Positions 1-5,794 of a DNA stretch of 15,090 nt are shown one piece after another (positions within the stretch are counted from its first letter, which is position 1; each line of letters opens with the position of its first letter). The position numbers and the translations under genes were made by a program. The stretch comes from CAYMRB01 sp964392615 (GTDB lineage Bacteria > Planctomycetota > UBA8108), in NCBI GenBank assembly GCA_964392615.1, contig CAYMRB010000246.1, positions 1 through 15,090 of the forward strand, written 5' to 3'. The notes beneath the pieces are model-generated. The model was given only the letters and a program-made list of their open reading frames with translations, had not been told where the DNA came from and made no database searches.

Positions 1-1319
1 TAGGGGTCGGGGTAGGGATCGGCGTAGGGATCGACGTAGGGATCGGCGTAGGAATCGTTGGCGTCGTCCTCCGCGGCCCAGGGATCCGTCGTGTCCTCGT
101 CGGTGGCGTAGGGGGCGACGGAGGGATCGACGTAGGGATCGCTGGAGTCATCCTCCGCGGCCCAGGGATCCGTCGTGTCCTCGTCGGTGGCGTAGGGATC
201 GACGGAGTGCTCGGGGAAGACGTACGGATCGTTCGTGTCGTCGGGGCTCGTGTACGGATCCTCCGAGTCGTCCGGCAGCGTCGGCTCGCTGGCGTCGTCG
301 CTCTCGACGATATCGCTCTCGAAACCGTCTTCCGCGTACTCGTCGTACTTCTCGTAGTCGTCCGCGTACTCGTCGTACTCGTCGTACTCGTCGTACTTCT
401 CGTAGTCGTCCGCGTACTCGTCGCACCCGTCGTCGTCTGCCCAGGCGTCGCCGGCCGGCGTCGTGTCGTATTCGCTCTCGAACCCCTCCGGTGTCGGCTG
501 CAGGAATCGGCCGAAGTACGTCGAGATTCGTTCGATATCGATTCGATCGATGAGCAACGCGAACAGCTCGAGTCCGCGCGCACCGGTCCAGAATTCGTCG
601 TTGTCGTCCGTCGCGTCGGCGTTCGCGATCTTCTCGCTGCACGCGAGGCGCGACTCGAACTCGGCGATCAGCGCCCGGATGTGAGCGTGACGCTCCTCGA
701 GGAGCGCGATCAATCGACCGTTGAGCACCCGGTTCGCATGCTCGACGAGCGCTGCGACCGTGGAGCCGATCTCCCCAGCCACCTCGGCGTCCATGCCGAG
801 CGTCGGCGTGTCGGCGTTCATCGGAACGGCACGGCGCGTTTCGCCGTCACTCGTCTCGTCGTCGCAGTCGAAGGACGCCGGCGCCAGGCTCCCAGCGAAG
901 GGGGCGTCGGTTTCGTCCGGATCGTCGTCGGTGCCCCCCAGCTCGTCGGACGACTGCTCGCGCGGCGGGACGACGTTCTCCTCGAGCGCGAAGTCGTAGT
1001 CGCCGTGATCGAAGATGCTGTCGCGGCAGTGGTGGGCCGACTCGAGCTCGGAGATTCGGCGGTCGCGTGCGGCCAGCTCCTCCTCGAGGAGCTCGATCCG
1101 ATTGAAGAGATAGCTCGGGAACAAGGCCTCGAGGTCAGCATTGCGCTGATCGAGGGCCGCTTCGATCTGCGTGACGAACTCGGCGTCAGCCTTCTCGAGC
1201 GCGGCGTGCAACGTTTGTCCCGGCTCTTCTGCGTAGGAGATTCCGCCACAGAAGGCCACGGCTATCAACGAGGTAAGGGCCACGGCTGCTAAGCCCCGGT
1301 ATAGGCGATGCGCGCTCAC
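1..1319 (-). CDS. Exported acidic Asp/Tyr/Pro repeat protein (C-terminus cut by window edge)
   Basis: I do not recognise a family. Reading the minus strand from a GTG at 1319 gives 439 codons open to the window edge, so the C-terminus is missing. Residues 1 to about 30 form a signal peptide: basic start MSAHRLYR, hydrophobic core, likely cleavage after SYA before EEPGQ. A helical, Glu-rich segment with coiled-coil character follows (around LLEEELAARDRRISELE), then a second helical part. The last third is very acidic low-complexity sequence: a YDEY/DDYEKYDEY block, two near-identical copies of TDEDTTDPWAAEDD placed 28 residues apart, and DPYA/DPYV tetrapeptides running off the edge. The start is supported by a strong Shine-Dalgarno site 10 nt upstream and by the signal peptide; no suitable in-frame ATG precedes it. 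It diverges from the next gene. A surface or periplasmic, possibly cation-binding, role is inference only. Confidence 0.8.
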   Translation of the reverse strand, partial: MSAHRLYRGLAAVALTSLIAVAFCGGISYAEEPGQTLHAALEKADAEFVTQIEAALDQRNADLEALFPSYLFNRIELLEEELAARDRRISELESAHHCRDSIFDHGDYDFALEENVVPPREQSSDELGGTDDDPDETDAPFAGSLAPASFDCDDETSDGETRRAVPMNADTPTLGMDAEVAGEIGSTVAALVEHANRVLNGRLIALLEERHAHIRALIAEFESRLACSEKIANADATDDNDEFWTGARGLELFALLIDRIDIERISTYFGRFLQPTPEGFESEYDTTPAGDAWADDDGCDEYADDYEKYDEYDEYDEYADDYEKYDEYAEDGFESDIVESDDASEPTLPDDSEDPYTSPDDTNDPYVFPEHSVDPYATDEDTTDPWAAEDDSSDPYVDPSVAPYATDEDTTDPWAAEDDANDSYADPYVDPYADPYPDP

Positions 1320-1329
1320 GGTGTTCTAG

Positions 1330-1334
1330 CTCCT
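1330..1334 (-). promoter_or_regulatory. Ribosome binding site that fixes the GTG start of the exported acidic protein
   Basis: On the minus strand the sequence reads GGAAGGAGCTAG upstream of the GTG at 1319. The AGGAG core lies 10 nt from the start codon, which supports GTG rather than a downstream start that would lose the signal peptide. Confidence 0.7.
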
Positions 1335-1485
1335 TCCGGTTGTTAGCCCGGCGAAGGGAGGGGCCTCCGATCCTTCCGGGCTTCAGCTGCGGGGCACTCG
1401 ATGTCCCTCCCTGTTCTCGGAAGAAAACGTTCCGTTCTTGAGGGGCAACTTCCGGTTTTCTCCTAGTTTGGGACGTTACCGGAAG
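1333..1485. repeat. Cluster of four CTTCCGG/CCGGAAG motifs in the divergent promoter region
   Basis: CTTCCGG occurs at 1333-1339, 1373-1379 and 1449-1455, and its reverse complement CCGGAAG at 1479-1485. A related inverted pair, CGGAA (1418-1422) and TTCCG (1430-1434), lies between them. An 18-bp near-repeat, CCGGYTGTTAGCCYGGCG, is at 1336-1353 and 1521-1538 (16 of 18 identical). The 299-bp intergenic stretch 1320-1618 contains no supported gene. These motifs could be binding sites for a regulator of one or both divergent genes. Confidence 0.35.
1346..1381. other. Hairpin in the divergent intergenic region
   Basis: GCCCGG (1346-1351) pairs with CCGGGC (1376-1381). AAGG (1354-1357) pairs with CCTT (1372-1375), with a 2-nt bulge and a 14-nt loop. 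No T tract follows on either strand, so an intrinsic terminator is unlikely. It sits just upstream of the minus-strand gene's ribosome site and may be a leader structure or a protein-binding site. Confidence 0.4.
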
Positions 1486-1546
1486 GTGCGTTCGCGCGTA
1501 CCGGAACCCCGCGCGGTTAACCGGCTGTTAGCCTGGCGGCCTGGCA

Positions 1547-1575
1547 CACGACACGCGAACGCGTCGTGCTATCAT
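1547..1575 (+). promoter_or_regulatory. Candidate extended -10 promoter overlapped by an inverted repeat
   Basis: TGCTATCAT at 1567-1575 fits an extended -10 element (TG, one base, TATCAT), 43 bp before the ATG at 1619. No convincing -35 hexamer is seen. An imperfect palindrome ends on the TG: CACGA 1547-1551, bulge CA, CGCG 1554-1557, spacer AA, then CGCGTCGTG 1560-1568. A repressor bound there would block the promoter; that is inference. Confidence 0.4.
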
Positions 1576-1618
1576 GCTCGCTCGTATTTCGTGAATTCCA
1601 CGCGACGAGACAAGCCGC

Positions 1619-2191
1619 ATGAATCCGTTCCCAGACGCGTCCGCCGCCGCCGCAATCCTCGCGCAGATCCGCGCGGCCATTCCGACCGTCAGCCTGCTTC
1701 CCGGCGAGTCGCCGTGGCACGAAGCGACGCAGCGACTCGCGCAACTCGACGACGAGGAGCTGCTCGGCGCGCCGGCCGTCGATCGAAACCTGGCGGCCTG
1801 CGTGCGCAGCGGCCTTCTCCTGCGCGCTGATCTGCTGGACGCGTCGCATACGCAGAGTCAGGCGATCGACACGCCCGACGGCAGCTACTGGCACGGCATC
1901 ATGCACCGTCGCGAGCCCGACTACCAGAACTCGAAGTACTGGGTCCGCAAGGTAGGCGACCATCCTCTCTACGCTTCCCTTCCGGCCGCTGCGGTCGACG
2001 CGGGGATCGAGACCGAGGTCCTAGCGGAAGTCGCTCCGCGGGATCGCTGGGATCCGTACCGCTTCGTCGACGCGTGCGAGGCAGCCGCGACCGGCGTGCG
2101 CCCCGATCTCGTGGCGGGGCTCGAGGCCCTGCAGGACGTCGAGATCCACCAGCTCCTCGCGTATTGCCATCTCGGCGCCACGACCGCGTGA
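1619..2191 (+). CDS. Conserved protein of unknown function with an HGIMHRRE motif
   Basis: A 190-residue soluble protein with no signal peptide or membrane helix. Its most characteristic segment is DTPDGSYWHGIMHRREPDY at residues 84-102, followed by KYWVRKVGDHPLY at 106-118. From memory, this His/Arg/Trp-rich block is the hallmark of an uncharacterised protein family seen in Planctomycetota and some other phyla. I know of no established function. The clustered His92, His96, Arg97, Arg98, Glu99 and His115 could form a metal or phosphate site, but this is only inference. The ATG at 1619 has no clear Shine-Dalgarno sequence; it follows an extended -10 element by about 40 nt. It stands alone, divergent from the exported acidic protein and 191 bp before the signalling cluster. 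Confidence 0.82.
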   Translation: MNPFPDASAAAAILAQIRAAIPTVSLLPGESPWHEATQRLAQLDDEELLGAPAVDRNLAACVRSGLLLRADLLDASHTQSQAIDTPDGSYWHGIMHRREPDYQNSKYWVRKVGDHPLYASLPAAAVDAGIETEVLAEVAPRDRWDPYRFVDACEAAATGVRPDLVAGLEALQDVEIHQLLAYCHLGATTA

Positions 2192-2304
2192 CGCGGGCGC
2201 TCGACTTCCGAGAAAAGCCACCGCACGACTCGCGTGCGAGGTGAGCCGTCCACGAGAGACGGGCCTCGCTGATCGCTCCGTCGACGGGCCGCTAACGCCG
2301 TCGT

Positions 2305-2333
2305 TTGCCGCCGCTCGCCACATCTCCTACTCT
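2305..2333 (+). promoter_or_regulatory. Candidate sigma70-type promoter for the HEAT/HD-GYP genes
   Basis: TTGCCG at 2305-2310 and TACTCT at 2328-2333 are separated by 17 bp, ending 49 bp before the ATG at 2383. The match to consensus is moderate. No other good candidate is seen in 2192-2382. Confidence 0.3.
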
Positions 2334-2382
2334 TCGTAGGGACTCGGGGCGGTATGCAACGGACTCATCAGGGGCGATCCAC

Positions 2383-4239
2383 ATGACGACGACACCGGAA
2401 CTCGAGCTGTCGACGACGGCCGAGGCGGCGACGGATGCAGTCAAGGTACCCTACCTCCAAGAGGTCGAGGAGTACTTCCGACAGCTCGTCATCGCCGAGA
2501 AGAATTTCCACCTCTATCCCGTGCAGGGCACGGTGGTCCAGCAGTCGCTCGATTCCGTGCACGCGGCGCTCGACGCGGCGACGAGCGCCGCGGGGTTGAT
2601 TCGGCTGCAGCTCGCGCAGAACGAAATCACCTACCAAGACCAGCCGGTGTACGAGGAGGAGCACAAGGGGAAGAGCGTCGCGTTCCGGATGTACAAGGAC
2701 GGCATCCGCGAGCTCGTTTTCCTCCCCGAGTGCAGCCGCGAGGAGCTGACGGACTTCCTCGCCTGCCTCGAAGAGGCGCGCAAGCTCGACGACGAAGAGG
2801 ACGACTTCATCACGCTGTTCTGGGAGAAGGACTGCTCGTCCATTCAGGTGCGTCTCGCCGACGATTTCCTCTCGAGCGAAGACGTCCCGGAGATGCCCGA
2901 AAGCATCTCCGCGATGCAGGACGTCGACCTCGAGCGATTCGATATTCCCGAGAGCGAGCGCGCCCGTCTCGACGAGATCCTCGAGGAGCGCAAGGCGGGA
3001 TCCGAGGACGACGGCGGCGAGTCCACGTTCGAGCTGACGGACGAGGAGCGCGACAGCATCCGGGAGCTGGTCGAGAACGAGGACCGCTACTTTCCGGTCT
3101 TCGACTTCCTCGACATCCTGATCGAGCTCATGGTGCGCAAGAGCGACACGGAATCCTTCGACAAGGCCGTGAAGATGATCCGCACCGTGCTCGACTCCCT
3201 CATTCAGGAGCGCGATTTCCAGCACGCTGCGCAGCTCATGACCAAGTTCTCCAGCAGCGCCCACCCGGCGCTGACGGACAGCCAGCGCCGCGCGCTGAAG
3301 GACATGGTCGCGAGCTTCCGGGACAAGAAGACGCTGGAGATCGTCGAATCGTTCCTGCAGGAGAACCCCAAGCTCGCGGCGGACCACCCCGTCTTCGAGT
3401 TCATGAAGGCGTACCCCAAGAATGGCGCCGAGGAGTTCTGCCAGTTCTTGACCATGCCATCGCACGTCAAGGCGGTCTCCGAAGTGCTCGTTCACCTCGG
3501 AACCGGGCGCGTGGAGCAGTTTACGAAGCACCTGGCCGATCCGGATCCGCTCGTCGTGCGGGCACTGATCGGCGTCCTGGTGCGCGCCGACGGCAACGCG
3601 TCCGCGGCGAAGATCGCCCGCGCGCTGGCTCACCCCGACGAGAACGTCCGGATTCACGCCGCGAAGACGATCCTCGAGAACGGCGACTCGAGCGCCGGGA
3701 CGTTCTTTCTGCCGCTGCTCGGAGAGTCGTCGCGACAGCTGTTGAATCTCGCGCTGCAGTTCTTCATCAAGAACCCCGTGCCCGAGGCCTTCGACGCGCT
3801 CGCCGATCTCGTGCAGAGCAAGCGGTTCCAGCAGCTCGACCAGAAGCGGCAGATTCTGACGTTCCGGGCGATCCTTCAGGCCTCGTCGCACAAGGGGCTC
3901 GATTTCGTCGAGAAGAAGGTGCTCGGTCGAGTCTTCAGCTTCGGGCAGCACGCCAAGGCGAAGAAGAGCGCCGCGCTGAGCGCTCTGGGCTACAGCGATT
4001 CGGACCAGGCGCTCGCGATCCTCGCTCGGTTCGCGACGCGCAAGGGATTCCTCGCTGGAGTCGCTCAGAAGACGATGAAGGACGCCGGCGCGCGCCAGCA
4101 AGCCGCAGCTCGTGGTGGTCAGAAGACCGGCACCACATCACCGCGTCCACGGACGGGCGGCCCGGAGGCCCGTCCGCCTCGGTCTCGTCCCCTGCCCCGG
4201 ACCCAGCAGCAGTCCAACGAGGAGGTGACCCATGCCTGA
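2383..4239 (+). CDS. HEAT-repeat scaffold protein with an N-terminal module shared with the adjacent HD-GYP protein
   Basis: A 618-residue cytoplasmic protein without signal peptide or membrane helix. Residues about 25-160 form an alpha/beta module (LYP at 44-46, then MYKDGIRELVF at 103-113 and EELTDFL at 120-126). It aligns by eye with residues 20-140 of the next protein. An acidic linker follows. From roughly residue 250 onward it is helical, with HEAT-like repeats clearest at 389-575 (for example PDENVRIHAAKTIL). The last 40 residues are Pro/Arg/Gln-rich and probably disordered. HEAT repeats act as protein-binding scaffolds; no catalytic motif is visible. The ATG at 2383 is chosen because AGGGG lies 8 nt upstream. 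The same frame could be read from a TTG at 2305, but that start falls in a likely promoter. The stop overlaps the next start by 8 nt, implying translational coupling. Confidence 0.85.
   Translation: MTTTPELELSTTAEAATDAVKVPYLQEVEEYFRQLVIAEKNFHLYPVQGTVVQQSLDSVHAALDAATSAAGLIRLQLAQNEITYQDQPVYEEEHKGKSVAFRMYKDGIRELVFLPECSREELTDFLACLEEARKLDDEEDDFITLFWEKDCSSIQVRLADDFLSSEDVPEMPESISAMQDVDLERFDIPESERARLDEILEERKAGSEDDGGESTFELTDEERDSIRELVENEDRYFPVFDFLDILIELMVRKSDTESFDKAVKMIRTVLDSLIQERDFQHAAQLMTKFSSSAHPALTDSQRRALKDMVASFRDKKTLEIVESFLQENPKLAADHPVFEFMKAYPKNGAEEFCQFLTMPSHVKAVSEVLVHLGTGRVEQFTKHLADPDPLVVRALIGVLVRADGNASAAKIARALAHPDENVRIHAAKTILENGDSSAGTFFLPLLGESSRQLLNLALQFFIKNPVPEAFDALADLVQSKRFQQLDQKRQILTFRAILQASSHKGLDFVEKKVLGRVFSFGQHAKAKKSAALSALGYSDSDQALAILARFATRKGFLAGVAQKTMKDAGARQQAAARGGQKTGTTSPRPRTGGPEARPPRSRPLPRTQQQSNEEVTHA
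4151..4175 (+). other. GC-rich hairpin near the end of the HEAT gene
   Basis: GGACGGGC (4151-4158) pairs perfectly with GCCCGTCC (4168-4175) around a 9-nt loop. It is inside coding sequence, about 50 nt before the HD-GYP ribosome site. It could slow ribosomes, or modulate expression of the downstream gene, or be chance in a Pro/Gly-rich segment. Confidence 0.3.
4221..4228 (+). promoter_or_regulatory. Strong ribosome binding site for the HD-GYP gene inside the HEAT gene
   Basis: GGAGGTGA is a near-perfect Shine-Dalgarno match, with its GGAGG core 6 nt before the ATG at 4232. It lies in the last codons of the HEAT gene and decides the overlapping start. Confidence 0.8.
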
Positions 4240-5692
4240 GTCGACGAAATCGGCCTCCCTGTCGCAGGCTCTCAACAGCGGCGTCCGCAAGTACGGAACC
4301 GCGATCGTCTCGAACATGACGATCGCCTTCAAGACCAGCCAGCTGTACGGCTTCGCGCATCAGAACGTCACCAAGGCCCTCGCGGAGCTCAACGAGTTCC
4401 TGTCGAGCTTCATCAAGATCGAGGGAGAGGCCGAGCTCGCGCGCGTCGACGAGTTTCTGTTCATCAACGAGGTGCGAGTCAAGATCGACCTCGGGGGGAT
4501 GCAGGCCTACGAGTACGTCGTCAACCTGATGCGCGATCGCGGCGTGGGCGCGTTCGTGTTCAAGGAGGGGATCGACGAGAAGGAGCTCGCGGCGTTCATC
4601 GACCTCGTCTGCTCGGTCGACGCGAGTGACGACGAGGACCCCTGGAAGACGTTCTCCGCAGCGGTGGAGCAGAGCTCGCTCCACAGCGTCGAGTTCCGCA
4701 GGTACGTCAAGCCGGAGTCGCAGCGCCAGGAGCTCACGAGTGATACCCGCCTGCTGGCGAGCGCTGCGTACTTCGGTGCCGTTCGCATCGTGGACGAGGC
4801 GGTCGAGGCGATCGAGGGACGTCGCAAGGCGAACCTCAAGCGGCTCAAGCGCGTCATTCAGGCCATCGTCGACCTCGTCATGGAAGAGGAGTCGACGCTC
4901 CTCGGCCTCGTCAATATCCGAGATTTCGGCTCGCCTCTGGCGAGTCACGCGGTCAACGTCGCCGTGCTGTCGATCGCGCTGGGTGCGAAGCTCGGATTCT
5001 CGAAGAAGCACCTGGGCGATCTCGGTGTCGCCGCGCTTCTCCACGATGTGGGCAAGTTCCACTTGTCGCCCGACCTGAAGGGCAGCGCGCCGGAGACGCT
5101 GTCGAGAGAGCAGCGCAACACGCTCCGGGAGCACGTCTACAACGGCGTCGACGTGCTTCTCGGCCAGCGCATCTCGGATGCGGTGGTCAAGAGCATGAAC
5201 GTCGCGTTTCTGCACCATTTCCGCTTCGACGGCACGGGGTTCCCTCGGACCCAGATCGTCTCCGAGCAGAACGTCTACAGCCGGATCATCGCGGTCGCGA
5301 ACGCGTACGACAACCTGTCGCGATTCGGTCCCGACGGAGCCGAGCCGATGTCGGCGGACCAGATCGTCCGTCACCTCATGGACGGAGGCGGCACGGAGTT
5401 CGACCCGCTGGTCGTCAAGGCGTTCTCCAACCTCGTCGGGCTGTATCCGGTCGGCTGCGTGGTCTGTCTCGATTCGGGCGAGATCGGCAGCGTCGTCGCT
5501 GCGGCCAGCAACCCGCGTTACCTCGATCGGCCGAAAGTCCGGCTCTTCAAGGACGCCATGGGACTGCCGACCGACGAGGTCGTGGATCTTCTCGAGCGGG
5601 ATCCGTCCGGCGGATTCCCGCGCAGCATCCTGAAGCTCTACCAGCAGGAGGAGATTCAGCTCGAGATGGACGAATTCCTTTCCGTTATCTGA
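4232..5692 (+). CDS. HD-GYP domain protein, probable cyclic-dinucleotide phosphodiesterase or degenerate relative
   Basis: A 486-residue cytoplasmic protein. The N-terminal module (about 20-140; LY at 38-39, FLFINE at 75-80, RDRGVGAFVFKEGI at 101-114) resembles that of the HEAT protein. The HD-GYP domain spans about 215-375. Visible residues are His239 (SHAVNV), His271-Asp272 (LLHDVGK), His301 (REHVYNG), His328-His329, and DGTGFP at 333-338 where the family usually has DGxGYP. HD-GYP enzymes hydrolyse c-di-GMP or related dinucleotides using a two- or three-metal centre. The usual VAD Asp appears as Asn357 (AVANAYD), and HHER is HHFR, so activity or specificity may be altered. The C-terminus (about 400-486) is a small domain starting at YPVGCVV. 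The gene overlaps the HEAT gene by 8 nt and lies 102 bp before the kinase gene. Confidence 0.9.
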   Translation: MPESTKSASLSQALNSGVRKYGTAIVSNMTIAFKTSQLYGFAHQNVTKALAELNEFLSSFIKIEGEAELARVDEFLFINEVRVKIDLGGMQAYEYVVNLMRDRGVGAFVFKEGIDEKELAAFIDLVCSVDASDDEDPWKTFSAAVEQSSLHSVEFRRYVKPESQRQELTSDTRLLASAAYFGAVRIVDEAVEAIEGRRKANLKRLKRVIQAIVDLVMEEESTLLGLVNIRDFGSPLASHAVNVAVLSIALGAKLGFSKKHLGDLGVAALLHDVGKFHLSPDLKGSAPETLSREQRNTLREHVYNGVDVLLGQRISDAVVKSMNVAFLHHFRFDGTGFPRTQIVSEQNVYSRIIAVANAYDNLSRFGPDGAEPMSADQIVRHLMDGGGTEFDPLVVKAFSNLVGLYPVGCVVCLDSGEIGSVVAAASNPRYLDRPKVRLFKDAMGLPTDEVVDLLERDPSGGFPRSILKLYQQEEIQLEMDEFLSVI

Positions 5693-5794
5693 TCGCCGCG
5701 GCCTCGAGAGCACTGACGGCCCGTTGAAGAAGACGATCCGGCGCAGAGCCAGCTGTTCGCTCTTCGTTGCCAGAACTCGACACGACACCAACTC

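Noticed and set aside
1..200. Short regular repeats that might look like a CRISPR array
   Set aside because: Units are 12, 48 and 84 bp, in frame within a coding sequence, with no unique spacers of constant length and no cas genes.
207..1292. Plus-strand open frame of 361 codons opposite the exported acidic protein
   Set aside because: The minus-strand reading has a strong ribosome site, a signal peptide and sensible composition; the plus-strand product is VLVVLVV/RRR-like mirror sequence of the repeats.
1264..1319. Lipobox reading of the signal peptide (AVAFC) in the acidic exported protein
   Set aside because: The residue before Cys is Phe, which does not fit the Gly/Ala/Ser requirement, and a good signal peptidase I site (SYA) lies just downstream.
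2305..2382. Upstream TTG start for the HEAT protein
   Set aside because: The TTG coincides with a candidate -35 element, has no ribosome site, and would add 26 residues with no recognisable feature; the ATG at 2383 has AGGGG at good spacing.
2730..4319. Second plus-strand frame of 529 codons within the HEAT gene
   Set aside because: Out-of-frame Arg/Ala/Gly-rich shadow; the HEAT frame has a ribosome site, hydrophobic periodicity and a coupled stop.
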